A DNA stretch of 64,000 bases from Lichenicola sp965198655 (GCA_965198655.1 OZ240668.1:3844001-3908000); one strand, 5' to 3'; positions 35,380 through 44,712 are shown, counted from the first letter of the stretch. Notes: generated by a model from the sequence alone, not told the origin. Numbers and translations are program-made.

Positions 35380-36807
35380 TCAGATCGCGGCTTCGGCAAA
35401 GATCCGCGTCGCGTCGCCGTTCCACGCGCCATGGTAACGCGACAGCCAGTGCTCGGCCTGGGTCGGTGCGCCGGCCACGATCGGCAGCAGCGGATCGAGG
35501 TGGCGGCGCTCGTCGCGGCCCTCCTCGTCGTGCAGGGCTCGCGCGGCGAGGCCGTCGGCGGCGATCGATACCAGCCGCGCGGCGAGGGAACGCACGGTGC
35601 CTGCTGCCTGGGCAGTGCCTGCCTGGGTGCCGTCCGGCCAGGGGGCGTCGAGGCCACGCGCCGGCACCGCTTCGCGCAACGCCGCATAGGCGTCCCATGG
35701 CTGCTCGCGCACCAGCGCGTCCGCGGCCGCGAGGGCCGCGTCGTCGTAGAGCAGTCCGGTCCAGAACGCCGACTGCGCCAGCATCATCGGCACCGAGCCG
35801 GCATCCGCGCCCCGCATCTCCAGGAAGCGCTTGATCCGCACGTCGGTGAACACGGTGGTGAGGTGGTCGTCGAAGTCGCCAAGCGTCGGGCGCAGGTGCT
35901 CGAGCCCGGGCTGGCGGTTCCGCATCCAGGCGCGGAACGAGCCGCCCGCCACGTCGATCATCGCGCCGTCGCGGTTGACGAAGTACATCGGCACGTCGAG
36001 CGCCCATTCGACGTAGCGGCCGAAGCCGAAGCCTGCGTCGAAGAACAGGGCCGGCATGCCGCTGCGCGCGTTGTCGGTGTCGGTCCAGACCCGGGCGCGG
36101 GTGGACAACAGCCCGTTCGGCCGGCCCTCCTCGAACGGCGAGTTGGCGAACAGCGCGGTCGCCACCGGCTGCAACGCCAGCGACACCCGCAGCTTGGCGG
36201 CCATGTCCGCCTCGGAGCCGTAGTCGAGGTTCACCTGCACGGTGCAGGTGCGCAGCATCATGTCCAGGCCGAGGGTGCCGACCAGCGGCATGTAGCGGCG
36301 CATGATGGCGTAGCGGCTCTTCGGCATGAACGGCATGGCCGCACGGGTCGCGGTCGGGTGGAACCCGAGCGGGGCGAAGCCGAGCCCGAGTGCGGCCGCC
36401 AACGGGCGGAGGCCGGCGGCATGCGCCAGCAGCTCGGCCTCGGTCCCGTGCAGGCTCGGGAGCGGCGCTCCGGACAGCTCGAACTGGCCGGCCGGTTCCA
36501 GCGACAGCGAGCCGCCCTTGTTCGGCCCCTGCCCCTTGAGCCCGATCAGGTGGCCGGCATCGGTGATCGGCTCCCATGCGGCCGGGTCGGCGGCATAGGC
36601 GGCGAGCAGGTCGGCGATGCCGCGCGGCTCGTACGCCGGCGGCGACCACGCGGCGCCGCCCGCGGCGCCGGGCTGCCGGAAGCCGAACTTCTCGTGCTCG
36701 GTGCCGATCCGCCAGGCCGCGCGCGGCTTGGCGCCCGCCGCGAGATGCGCCGCGAGCTGCTCCACCGACTGGATCGGGGTGTCGTCTTGGTCGCCAGGGT
36801 TCGACAT
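35380..36807 (-). CDS. gshA: Glutamate-cysteine ligase, plant/alphaproteobacterial type
   Basis: The 475-residue enzyme makes gamma-glutamylcysteine from Glu, Cys and ATP, the first step of glutathione synthesis. It belongs to the class shared by plants and alphaproteobacteria, with characteristic WRIGTEHEKFGF at the start of the catalytic domain, EPAGQFELSGA, and MRRYMP, plus TCTVQVNLDYGSE. Length is normal for the class. I chose ATG 36807; an upstream extension is not conserved-looking. Gene order rsmE then gshA is common in alphaproteobacteria. Confidence 0.92.
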   Translation of the reverse strand: MSNPGDQDDTPIQSVEQLAAHLAAGAKPRAAWRIGTEHEKFGFRQPGAAGGAAWSPPAYEPRGIADLLAAYAADPAAWEPITDAGHLIGLKGQGPNKGGSLSLEPAGQFELSGAPLPSLHGTEAELLAHAAGLRPLAAALGLGFAPLGFHPTATRAAMPFMPKSRYAIMRRYMPLVGTLGLDMMLRTCTVQVNLDYGSEADMAAKLRVSLALQPVATALFANSPFEEGRPNGLLSTRARVWTDTDNARSGMPALFFDAGFGFGRYVEWALDVPMYFVNRDGAMIDVAGGSFRAWMRNRQPGLEHLRPTLGDFDDHLTTVFTDVRIKRFLEMRGADAGSVPMMLAQSAFWTGLLYDDAALAAADALVREQPWDAYAALREAVPARGLDAPWPDGTQAGTAQAAGTVRSLAARLVSIAADGLAARALHDEEGRDERRHLDPLLPIVAGAPTQAEHWLSRYHGAWNGDATRIFAEAAI

Positions 36808-36906
36808 CGAGCGCGTACGCGTCCTTGGGGAGGGGCGGCCCTGTACACCGGCTGCCGGTCTGGCAGTGTCTATGGCGCTGCCGCCGGTCCGGAGCAACCT
36901 TGTGTC

Positions 36907-37680
36907 TCAGCCGCCGAGCAGCGCCAGCCCGGCCAGGGCCGCGGTCTCGGCACGCAGGATCCGCGAGCCCAGGGTAACCGGGGCCATGAACGGGCGGCTG
37001 CGCAGCAGGGCGCGTTCGGCGGCCGAGAAGCCGCCTTCGGGGCCGATGAGCAGGCCGGGCTGACGCTCGGATGGCGACGCGGCCGCGCGGGCGCGCCAGG
37101 CGGTCAGGCTGCCGGCTCCCTCCGCCGCCGCGCGCTCCAGCGCCACCAGCAGCGTCCGGCCGGGGTCCCAGGCGCCGAGCAGCTCGGGCAGCCGGACCGG
37201 CCCTGCGATCGCCGGCACGCTCAGCCGTTCGCATTGTTCCGCCGCCTCGGTGGCGATAACGGTCCAGCGCTCGGCGTTGATCCGGGCTGCGATCGTGCGC
37301 TCGGTGATCACCGGCTGCAGCGTCGCCGCACCGAGCTCGGTCGCCATGCGCACCACGAGGTCGGTGGCGTCGCGCTTGAGCGGCGCGAACAACAGGATCG
37401 GCCCGGGCTCCGGTGCCGGCGGGCGGAGCTGGCGGTCGAGCCGGAGTCGGCCGCGCTCCTTGCGCAGCGCCTCGATGACCGCGCTCCATTCGCCGTCCCG
37501 GGCGTTGAACAGCCGCACCCCGTCGCCCGGCTGTCGGCGCATCACCGTGCCGAGGTAGTGCGCCTGGCCGTCGGTCATCGGCAGGACGGAGCCGGCCGTC
37601 CAGGATTCGACCTGAAGCGGTTCGACGTGACGCGGTTCGACGTGGAGTGGTCGGACATAGAGTCTAGGCAGGTCCTGCAC
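36907..37680 (-). CDS. rsmE: 16S rRNA (uracil-1498-N3)-methyltransferase
   Basis: The 257-residue SPOUT methyltransferase modifies U1498 of 16S rRNA. It has an N-terminal PUA-like domain (QAHYLGTVMRRQPGDGVRLFN) and the C-terminal knot with LLFAPLKRD, ERTIAARIN, IGPEGGFS and LGSRILRAETAAL. The GTG at 37680 has GGAG 7 nt upstream, better than the ATG at 37716. Near the N-terminus, DNA at 37617-37646 is two near-identical 15-bp units, giving HVEPRHVEP, an insertion not usual in the family. It diverges from ubiA with about 50 nt between starts. Confidence 0.9.
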   Translation of the reverse strand: MQDLPRLYVRPLHVEPRHVEPLQVESWTAGSVLPMTDGQAHYLGTVMRRQPGDGVRLFNARDGEWSAVIEALRKERGRLRLDRQLRPPAPEPGPILLFAPLKRDATDLVVRMATELGAATLQPVITERTIAARINAERWTVIATEAAEQCERLSVPAIAGPVRLPELLGAWDPGRTLLVALERAAAEGAGSLTAWRARAAASPSERQPGLLIGPEGGFSAAERALLRSRPFMAPVTLGSRILRAETAALAGLALLGG

Positions 37681-37727
37681 CGCGTCGCTCCGTTGACCGG
37701 GGAATGGACCGGCCATAGCAGGAGTTC

Positions 37728-38630
37728 ATGGCACACACCGACATCGTCGACACCGGCTGGATCCGGCACCTGCCGGCGGGGTGGCGGCCTTACGCGCTGC
37801 TGGCGCGGCTGGACCGGCCGATCGGCACCTGGCTGCTGTTCCTGCCGGGAGCGTGGGGCATCCTGCTGCCCAGCGGCGTGTCGGCCGGGCAGCGGCTGCG
37901 GCTGCTGGCGCTGTTCGCGGCCGGCAGCGTGGTGATGCGGTCGGCCGGCTGCGTGGTCAACGACATGTGGGACCGCGACCTGGACCGGCAGGTGGCGCGC
38001 ACCCGGGGCCGGCCGCTGGCCTCGGGCGCGCTGCGCATGCGTCAGGCGGCCTGGTTCCTGGGCGTGCTGCTGCTGGCGGGGCTCGGGGTACTGTTGTCGC
38101 TGGACCGGTTGTGCTGGGCGCTGGGGACGGGGTCGCTGGTGCTGGTGGCGCTGTATCCGCTGGCGAAACGGGTGACGTGGTGGCCGCAACTGGTGATGGG
38201 CTTCACCTTCGGCTTCGGCGCCCCCGTGGGCTACGCCGCCGCGACCGGGCGGATCGACGGGACCCTGCTGGCGCTCTACGCGAGCGCGATCCTTTGGGAC
38301 CTCGGCTTCGACACCGTCTACGGGTTCCAGGACATGGAGGACGACGCGCTGGTCGGGGTGAAGTCGACCTCGCGGCTGGTGGCGGCGCGTCCGCGCCGGT
38401 TCGTCGGCGGCTGCTACGCGCTGATGCTGGCGGTCCTCGCGCTGGCCGGAGGCCTGGCCGGGGTGGGCCCCTGGTTCTGGCCGGTGCTTCTGCTGCCGGC
38501 GGTCCTGCTCGGACTGCAGGTGCGGGCGCTGGAGATCCGCTCCCCCGCCACCTGCCTGCGCTTGTTCCGGGGCAACCGGGAGGTGGGGCTGGCGGTGGCG
38601 CTGGCGCTGCTGGCGGGGCTGTGGCGATGA
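37728..38630 (+). CDS. ubiA: 4-hydroxybenzoate polyprenyltransferase
   Basis: The 300-residue membrane enzyme attaches the polyprenyl tail to 4-hydroxybenzoate in ubiquinone synthesis. The first Asp-rich motif NDMWDRDLD is at 78-86 and the second, DTVYGFQDMEDD, about 110 residues later. LDRPIGTWLL near residue 28 is typical. About eight or nine membrane helices fit the family. AGGAG lies upstream of the ATG. Confidence 0.93.
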   Translation: MAHTDIVDTGWIRHLPAGWRPYALLARLDRPIGTWLLFLPGAWGILLPSGVSAGQRLRLLALFAAGSVVMRSAGCVVNDMWDRDLDRQVARTRGRPLASGALRMRQAAWFLGVLLLAGLGVLLSLDRLCWALGTGSLVLVALYPLAKRVTWWPQLVMGFTFGFGAPVGYAAATGRIDGTLLALYASAILWDLGFDTVYGFQDMEDDALVGVKSTSRLVAARPRRFVGGCYALMLAVLALAGGLAGVGPWFWPVLLLPAVLLGLQVRALEIRSPATCLRLFRGNREVGLAVALALLAGLWR

Positions 38631-38681
38631 CGCGGCAGGCAGGGAGGCAACCGCGGCCGGGCGGGCGGCTTTAGCGGTGCC

Positions 38682-39251
38682 ATGGAGACGTCAGCCTTGT
38701 CCTTCGTCGAGGCCGGCCTGTCGGCGCTGGAACGCGCGTTGCAGGAGCACCAGGGCGAGCTGCGCAACGTGCAGTTGGCGACGCTGTCGCCGGACGGCGC
38801 GCCCGGCCTGCGCACCGTGGTGCTGCGCGGCTTCGAGCGGGCGCCGGCCAGCGCCGAGATGCACACCGACGCGCGGGCGGCCAAGGCACGCGACGTCGCC
38901 GGCGACGGACGGGTTTCGCTGCTGGCGTGGTCGGCGGAGGACCGGCTGCAGCTACGCTTCGACGGCGTTGCCCGGCTGCACCATAACGACGACCTCGCCC
39001 GCGGCCGCTGGAACAGGTTGTCGACAAACGCGCGCAAGGCCTACGGCCTGCGCAGCGACCCCGGCAGCCCGATCGCGGATCCGGCGGACCAGCGGCATTT
39101 GCCCGAGGCGGCGCAGGCGGGACAGTTCGCGGTGATCCTGGTGGCGCTGGACGGCGTGGACGTGCTGCGGCTGGAGGAGGACGGCGGCCAGACCCGGGCG
39201 CGCGGCCGGTTCGCCGCCTCCGGCCTCACCGCGGAGTGGATCGGCGCCTGA
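38682..39251 (+). CDS. FMN-binding split-barrel protein (pyridoxamine-phosphate-oxidase-like)
   Basis: The 189-residue protein resembles the Pnp-oxidase-like flavin-binding family: NVQLATLSPDGAPGLRTVVLRGF, then MHTDARAAKARD, and LLAWSAEDRLQLRFDG. It is shorter than authentic PdxH and lacks the full PdxH C-terminal motif, so a different FMN-dependent role is likely. It begins 51 nt after ubiA and may share its transcript. Repeat copy C follows its stop. Confidence 0.75.
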   Translation: METSALSFVEAGLSALERALQEHQGELRNVQLATLSPDGAPGLRTVVLRGFERAPASAEMHTDARAAKARDVAGDGRVSLLAWSAEDRLQLRFDGVARLHHNDDLARGRWNRLSTNARKAYGLRSDPGSPIADPADQRHLPEAAQAGQFAVILVALDGVDVLRLEEDGGQTRARGRFAASGLTAEWIGA

Positions 39252-39274
39252 CGGCTCTGGTTCGGGTAGGAAGC

Positions 39275-39394
39275 AAGGCCAGGGCTCTGCCCTGGACCCG
39301 CTGGGGCCGGAGGCCCCAGACCCCGTTTACTTTTGGGAGTCGGGTTTGAAGGGCTCCGCCCTTCATGGGGTCCAGGGGCGACGCCCCTGGCCTT
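39275..39394 (-). repeat. Dispersed palindromic repeat, copy C, overlapping a gene end
   Basis: Same core as copy B and same orientation. Unlike the other copies it overlaps a coding region: the last eight or nine codons and the TGA of the copper ATPase gene (39363 onward) lie within it. Confidence 0.85.
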
Positions 39395-41903
39395 CGTCCA
39401 CCGGCAGGGCCAGGCGTCGCAAGCGAAGGGCGTTGCCGAGCACGAACAGGCTGGACAGCGCCATCGCGGCTGCGGCCAGCATCGGCGACAGCGACAGGCC
39501 GATGGCGTGATACAGTGCGCCGGCGGCGACCGGGATCAGCAGCACGTTGTAGCCGAACGCCCAGAACAGGTTCTGCCGGATGTTGCGCATGATCGCGCGC
39601 GACAGGTGCAGGGCGGCGACCAGCGCGGCCGGGTCGCCGTGCACCAGCACCACGTCGGCACTCTCGATGGCGACGTCGGTGCCGGTGCCCATGGCGATGC
39701 CGATATCGGCCGCCGCCAGCGCCGGAGCGTCGTTGACGCCGTCGCCGACGAACACGGTGGTCGCACCCGGACCGCCGAGGGCGCGCAGGGCGGTCGGCTT
39801 GTCGGCGGGCAGCAGGCCGGCGCGCACAATGCGGATGCCGAGGCGGTTGGCGACGACGTCGGCGGTGCGCGGGTCGTCGCCGGTCAGCATGGCGACGGCG
39901 AGACCCCGCGCGTGCAGGGCGGCGACCGTCGCGGCGGCGGTGGGACGCAGCGCGTCGGCCACCGGGAGCAGGGCGCGCACGACGCCGTCCACCGCCAGCA
40001 GCACCGGCGAGCCGCCCTCCCCGGCCAGTCGCTGGATCGCCGCCGCGAAGGGAGAGGGATCGAGGCCGAGCGCCTGCATCAGCCGCGGCGCGCCCACGGC
40101 GACCGTGTGGGACCCGACCTCGCCGACCACGCCCAGGCCCGGCCGCGACTCGAAGCGGCGCACCGGCAGCAACCGGAGGCCGCGCGCCTCAGCCGCCTGC
40201 ACCACCGCGCGGGCCAGAGGGTGCTCGGACCGGGCTTCCAGCGCGGCGGCGAGGCCGAGCAGGGCGTTCTCGTCGAGCCCGGCATCGTTCGACAGCACCA
40301 GGGCGCCCAGGGTGGGACGGCCGAGGGTCAGGGTGCCGGTCTTGTCCAGTGCCACGATCGTCGCCTCCGCCAGGCGCTGCAGCGCCAGCGGGCGCCGGAA
40401 CAGCACGCCGAGCATGGCTGCGCGTCCGGTGCCGACGGTGATCGAGACCGGAGTGGCCAGCCCCATCGCACAGGGACAGGCAACGATCAGCACCGACACC
40501 GCGAAGCCGAGCGCCAGGCCAAGCCCGGCGCCCATCAGCAGCCAGACGGTCAGGGTGAGCAGGGCGCAGGCGATGATCGCCGGCACGAACCATTGCGTCA
40601 CCCGGTCGAGCAGCGCCTGGATCGGCAGGCGGCCGGCCTGTGCCGCCTCCACCATGCGCACGATCCCGGCCAGGGTGGTGGCCTGCCCGACCGCGGTGGC
40701 GCGGACCGTCAGGCTGCCGCTGCCGTTGACGGTGCCGCCGACCACCAGGTCGCCCGTGGCGCGGGACACCGGCAACGGCTCGCCGGTCAGCATGGACTGG
40801 TCGACATGCGAGGCGCCCTCCACCACCACCCCATCGGCCGGCAGGCGCTCGCCGGGGCGGATCAGGATCAGGTCGCCGGAGCGGAGCGCCGCGATCGGCA
40901 GCTCCCGGGCGATGCCGTCGCGGACGACGCGCGCGGTGCGCGGCTGCAGGCCGAGCAGGGCGCGCACCGCGTCGCCGGCGCGGCCGCGTGCGCCGGCCTC
41001 GATGACGCGGCCGAGCAGGATCAGGGTGACGATGACGGCGGTGGCCTCGACATAGAGCGGGCCGGGCGGGGCGTGCGGGACGAGCAGCCGGCGCAGCACG
41101 ACGACCGCCGAGAAGGCCCAGGCGGCGCCGGTGCCGAGCAGCACCAGCGCGTCCATGTCGGGCGTGCCCCGCCGCAGGGTGCGCAGGCCGCCGCGCACGA
41201 AGCGCAGGCCTGGCCCGAACAGGACGGCGGTGGCGAGCGCGAACGAGAGGAGAGCGGTCGGCAGCCCGTTCGGCAGGCCGAGCAGCGGGCCGGCCATGGT
41301 GAGCACGACCAGCGGCGCGGTGAGCAGGACGGACAGGACCAGGTCGCGTCGCAGCGCGGCGGTCGCCCGGTCCGGCACAGGGCGGGCCGGGTCCGGCTGC
41401 TGCGCGCCCGGCGTTTCCAAAGCAGCGGCCTCGGCGGGCGGGCTTGGCGTGAAGCCGGCGGCGCGGATCGCGCGGTCGATCGCGATGTCGGTGGTGACGC
41501 CGCCGGGGCCGCGCAGGCGGGCGGCGAGGCGGACGGTGAGCTGGCCGGTGGCGAGGTTGACCGCGGCGTCGCGGATGCCGGGCACCGCGGCGACCGCGGT
41601 CTCGATGCGGCGCACGCAGGACGCGCAGTGCATGCCCTCGACCCCGAGCCGGAGGAGCTCGTCGTGCACGGTGAAGCCGGTGGCGGTCACCGCGTCGGCG
41701 ACGGCGGCGGCGAGGCCAGGCGGCGGCGGAGCGAGAAGCCGTGCCTCGGCGTGCCCGGACAGGAGGTCGACCGTGGCCGACGCGATCCCGGGAACGGCAC
41801 TCACGGCCTGCTCGACCCGGCGCACGCAGGAGGCGCAGTGCATTCCGTCGATGGACAAGCGCAGCACGCTGTTTGTTGCCCGGGCAGGCAGGGCCTGGTC
41901 CAT
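39363..41903 (-). CDS. copA: Copper-exporting P1B-type ATPase with two metal-binding domains
   Basis: The 846-residue Cu(I) pump has two N-terminal HMA domains (GMHCASC at 20-26 and 90-96), eight membrane helices, an actuator motif (LTGEPLPV), the CPC transport motif in VACPCAMGLATP, the phosphorylation motif DKTGTLT and the hinge GDGVNDAPAL. Helices 7-8 carry YNVLLIPVAAGALY and MALSSLFV, the Cu(I) pattern. I start at ATG 41903 because GGAGG lies 6 nt upstream. The C-terminal residues GQGRRPWTP are encoded by repeat copy C, so the native end was probably altered by the repeat insertion. No CueR-type regulator is adjacent. Confidence 0.92.
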   Translation of the reverse strand: MDQALPARATNSVLRLSIDGMHCASCVRRVEQAVSAVPGIASATVDLLSGHAEARLLAPPPPGLAAAVADAVTATGFTVHDELLRLGVEGMHCASCVRRIETAVAAVPGIRDAAVNLATGQLTVRLAARLRGPGGVTTDIAIDRAIRAAGFTPSPPAEAAALETPGAQQPDPARPVPDRATAALRRDLVLSVLLTAPLVVLTMAGPLLGLPNGLPTALLSFALATAVLFGPGLRFVRGGLRTLRRGTPDMDALVLLGTGAAWAFSAVVVLRRLLVPHAPPGPLYVEATAVIVTLILLGRVIEAGARGRAGDAVRALLGLQPRTARVVRDGIARELPIAALRSGDLILIRPGERLPADGVVVEGASHVDQSMLTGEPLPVSRATGDLVVGGTVNGSGSLTVRATAVGQATTLAGIVRMVEAAQAGRLPIQALLDRVTQWFVPAIIACALLTLTVWLLMGAGLGLALGFAVSVLIVACPCAMGLATPVSITVGTGRAAMLGVLFRRPLALQRLAEATIVALDKTGTLTLGRPTLGALVLSNDAGLDENALLGLAAALEARSEHPLARAVVQAAEARGLRLLPVRRFESRPGLGVVGEVGSHTVAVGAPRLMQALGLDPSPFAAAIQRLAGEGGSPVLLAVDGVVRALLPVADALRPTAAATVAALHARGLAVAMLTGDDPRTADVVANRLGIRIVRAGLLPADKPTALRALGGPGATTVFVGDGVNDAPALAAADIGIAMGTGTDVAIESADVVLVHGDPAALVAALHLSRAIMRNIRQNLFWAFGYNVLLIPVAAGALYHAIGLSLSPMLAAAAMALSSLFVLGNALRLRRLALPVDEGQGRRPWTP

Positions 41904-42228
41904 CGGAACCTCCGGATCGTCGGACGCCGACACGGCTCCGTAGGCTGGTCGGGATCGCCGCGCCGGGCGCGGTGGCCGCCGGCCGATGCGGACATGGGGA
42001 CGACGCGTCGGGCGGTCCAGGCCGCGACGGCGATCGGGTGCCGTCCGTGCCTTGCCAGGATGGCGGCGTGGTCAGAGCCCGTCCGAGAATGCGCCGTGCC
42101 GGCGATCCGATGCGCCTTGTCTCGTGCTTGGCCGACGCTCACGGCCAGGAGGCCGCTCCGCTCTGGTTCTCGACACACACGCCGGCCGTGCCGCGCTTCG
42201 CACGGCACACCCATTCTCAAACGGGCTC
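41904..42228. other. Intergenic region upstream of copA
   Basis: About 325 bp without a gene on either strand that I can support. It should hold the copA promoter, but I see no clear CueR-type or CsoR-type operator. Confidence 0.5.
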
Positions 42229-42873
42229 TCAGGCGGTCAGGACGGAACTCATGCTGGTCGAGGCCGAGGTGACGCTCGACTGGGCGCCATAGGCTTGCAG
42301 CATCTGCATGATCTGGCTGAGCGTGCTCGCCGCGTCGGTGGTGGCGGAGCCGGCCGACGCGGTGCCGGAGGCCGCGATGCCCGAGGAAGCGGTGCCGGTC
42401 GAGGGACCAGCCGAAGGGGTGGCCGCGCCACCGGACAGCTCGGATTGGAGGCTGGTGAGCATGGATTGCACGCCCGATACCAGGGCCGAGGCGGCGCTGC
42501 CAAGCGGCGTGCCACCGGCCTGGGTGCCTCCAGGCTGGGTGCCTCCAGGCTGGGTGCTGGCGGACTGGGTGCTGGCGGACTGGGTGCTGGCGGACTGGGT
42601 GCTGGCGGACTGGGTGCTGGCGGACTGGGTGCTGGCGGACTGGGTGCTGGCGGCCGGAGCGGTGTTCGATTTGCCGTGCGCTGGCCACCCGGTGGAGGGC
42701 GGCGGCGGTGCGCTTGCCTGCGAGGGGTCGGCGCCGGCCAGCATGTCGGTCAGGTCCGAGGACGGCGCGCTCGCTCCGGGCGTGGCGGACCTGGTCTTCT
42801 GGGCCTGGCCCTGCATCTCCTGCAACTGCTGCCAGCGGGCGTGATGGCCGCCCGACACAGCCAAACTCGACAT
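42229..42873 (-). CDS. Hypothetical protein with tandem ASTQS repeats
   Basis: The 214-residue protein starts at ATG 42873 with AAGGGG 7 nt upstream. After a basic N-terminus (SGGHHARWQQLQEMQGQ) there is a disordered region and then a tandem array of ASTQS and GGTQ pentapeptides encoded by 15-bp DNA repeats. The C-terminal third is Ser/Ala rich with a helix (LSQIMQMLQAYGAQ). No signal peptide is seen. The repeat number likely varies by slippage. Family unknown. Confidence 0.6.
   Translation of the reverse strand: MSSLAVSGGHHARWQQLQEMQGQAQKTRSATPGASAPSSDLTDMLAGADPSQASAPPPPSTGWPAHGKSNTAPAASTQSASTQSASTQSASTQSASTQSASTQSASTQPGGTQPGGTQAGGTPLGSAASALVSGVQSMLTSLQSELSGGAATPSAGPSTGTASSGIAASGTASAGSATTDAASTLSQIMQMLQAYGAQSSVTSASTSMSSVLTA
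42521..42655. repeat. 15-bp minisatellite, nine units
   Basis: Two units of TGGGTGCCTCCAGGC (42521-42550) are followed by six identical units of TGGGTGCTGGCGGAC and a seventh differing at one base (42551-42655). All lie in frame in the gene at 42229-42873. Confidence 0.95.
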
Positions 42874-43020
42874 GGCTAACCCCTTAGTTCTACTTGATGC
42901 CGGAACAATGCCTCTGCGGAAGCTCAAAGTCCAGCCAAATATAGAATGATGGCACCGGCAATATATGCCTATCGAGAACTGCCGGTCGGCATATCCTGCC
43001 GCGTTCCGGCGGCGGGCCGG

Positions 43021-44205
43021 TCAGCGCGGACGCTGCCGGTCGCAGATCAGCGCGATCATGGCGCCGGCCAGCATCAGCGCGGTCATGGTCACCGGGCTGC
43101 CGGGCGCGGTCCAGCCGACCAGCATGGTGGCGAGGGCGCCGACAAAGAACACCGTGGTGCCGTACAGGGCGGAGGCGGCTCCCGCGGCGCCGCCATGGCC
43201 CAGCACCGAGCCGAGTGCTGCACCCGGCAGAAGCAGGCCGAGGAAGGCCATGCAGGCCATCATGCCCAGCGCCATGCCGAGCGCGCCGCCGCCATCGGTG
43301 ATCGCCATGCCCAGCATCGCGGTGGCGGCGGCGACCAGCCCCAGGCTGCCGCAAGTCAGGGTACGGTCGAGCCCGATCCGGTCGACCAGTCGGGCGTTCG
43401 CCTGGGTGCCGGCGATGTAGCCGACCGCGTTCATGATGAAGATGGCGCCGAAGGTGGTGGGGCTGAGCCGGTAGTGGCCGAGGAACACCGGCGGCGCGCC
43501 GGCCAGGAAGGCGAACAGGCTGAAGGTGCCGAAGCCGCCTTCCAGCGCATGGGTGCGGAAGGAGCGGCCGCGCCAGGCGATGATGTAGCCGACCACGGTG
43601 TTGCCGATCCGCAGCCGCCCGTGCTGGTGCGGGCGCAGGGTTTCCGGCAGGTAGCGGTAGATCAGCACCGAGCACAGCAGGCCGTACAGGGCGGCGATCC
43701 AGAAGATGGCGCGCCAGTTCCAGGCCTGGGCGATCACGGCACCCAGCGTCGGCGCCAGCACCGGCACCACGCCCATGACCATGACCATGCGGCCCACCAT
43801 GCGCGCCGCCTCGGCGCCGTCCTTGACCACGTCGGCGATGACCGCGCGCGGGATCACCAGGCTGGCGGCCGCCCCCATCGCGGCCCAGAGCCGCCACCAG
43901 GACAGGTGGGTCATCGTGTCGGCGAGCGCGCAGCCGATCGAAGCCAGGGTGTAGACGGCGGTGCCGATCAGCAGCGGCAGGCGGCGCCCATAGCTGTCGG
44001 CGAGGGGGCCGTGGGTGATCTGGCCGAACGACAGGCCGAGGAACCAGGCGGCGAGCGTCAACTGGACCTCGCCCGGCTGCGCGTCGAGCGTCGCCCGTAT
44101 CGCGGGAAAGGCGGGGAGGTACATGTCGGTCGAGATCGGGCCGACCGCGGTCAGCAGGGCCAGAAGCATCGTGATCAGGATCGGGGAGCGCGTCGCCTCG
44201 CCCAT
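43021..44205 (-). CDS. Bcr/CflA-family drug resistance MFS transporter
   Basis: The 394-residue protein has the Bcr/CflA plan with twelve membrane segments. The signature TDMYLPAFPAI is in the first helix/loop, QLTLAAWFLGLSFGQITHGPL and DSYGRR in the loop 2-3 region, and MGVVPVLAPTLG in helix 5. These pumps export drugs or sulfonamides by proton antiport. A GTG at 44220, with AAAGGG upstream, is an alternative start to ATG 44205. Confidence 0.88.
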   Translation of the reverse strand: MGEATRSPILITMLLALLTAVGPISTDMYLPAFPAIRATLDAQPGEVQLTLAAWFLGLSFGQITHGPLADSYGRRLPLLIGTAVYTLASIGCALADTMTHLSWWRLWAAMGAAASLVIPRAVIADVVKDGAEAARMVGRMVMVMGVVPVLAPTLGAVIAQAWNWRAIFWIAALYGLLCSVLIYRYLPETLRPHQHGRLRIGNTVVGYIIAWRGRSFRTHALEGGFGTFSLFAFLAGAPPVFLGHYRLSPTTFGAIFIMNAVGYIAGTQANARLVDRIGLDRTLTCGSLGLVAAATAMLGMAITDGGGALGMALGMMACMAFLGLLLPGAALGSVLGHGGAAGAASALYGTTVFFVGALATMLVGWTAPGSPVTMTALMLAGAMIALICDRQRPR

Positions 44206-44307
44206 GCGCTGCCCAGACACGCCATCATCCCTTTCGCCAGGCCGGGGCGGATCATGGCCGGTTCGCGCGCACATGGCGACAGGGCGGGAAGCGTTGCAAG
44301 GGAATGC

Positions 44308-44712
44308 TCACCGTCGGGCATCGAGCAGGAAGCCGATGGTTCCGTTCAGAATGATAACCCTTCCAGCCTCCACGAGGCGGGTAGCCGGCCCGAAGACCGC
44401 CGCATGAAGCGCGTTTCCATAAGCTTCCGAGCGGAAGGCGAACCTCAGGTCAATGGTCTGCGGTTGCTGGCCGCCGACCCCAAGTTCGACATCGAGTTTG
44501 ACGACGAGCCTGGTGCGGACGCCGTACGACGATACCGGCCCCAACTCCATCCATTGCCGCACCAGGAAGAAAATCAACCGCACGAGCGTTACCGTCCGCA
44601 TGGTCAGCGCGTTGACCTGCGTCAGCCAATGGGTCGCGTGGGAACCGGAAGAACGGATCGACAAGGAAAACCATATGACATGGATGGGGTCATCCAATGA
44701 GCCGGGCAACAT
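44308..44712 (-). CDS. Doubtful hypothetical ORF
   Basis: A 134-codon frame with no recognised motif (VKLDVELGVGG and VIILNGTIGFLLDARR are typical stretches). It has no convincing ribosome site, and an overlapping plus-strand frame from 44404 looks equally weak. The area is one of decayed sequence, so this may be a gene fragment. I list it only because it is open over 400 bp in a region without other genes. Confidence 0.2.
   Translation of the reverse strand: MLPGSLDDPIHVIWFSLSIRSSGSHATHWLTQVNALTMRTVTLVRLIFFLVRQWMELGPVSSYGVRTRLVVKLDVELGVGGQQPQTIDLRFAFRSEAYGNALHAAVFGPATRLVEAGRVIILNGTIGFLLDARR

Noticed and set aside
36907..38630. Novel link among rsmE, gshA and ubiA
   Set aside because: This neighbourhood is ordinary in alphaproteobacteria and needs no special explanation.
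42521..42655. Tandem repeats considered as a CRISPR array
   Set aside because: Units are 15 bp with no spacers between them and are in frame within a coding sequence; no cas genes are present.
44404..44700. Plus-strand frame starting KRVSISFRAEGEPQ
   Set aside because: No ribosome site or domain, overlaps another weak frame on the other strand, and lies in decayed sequence.
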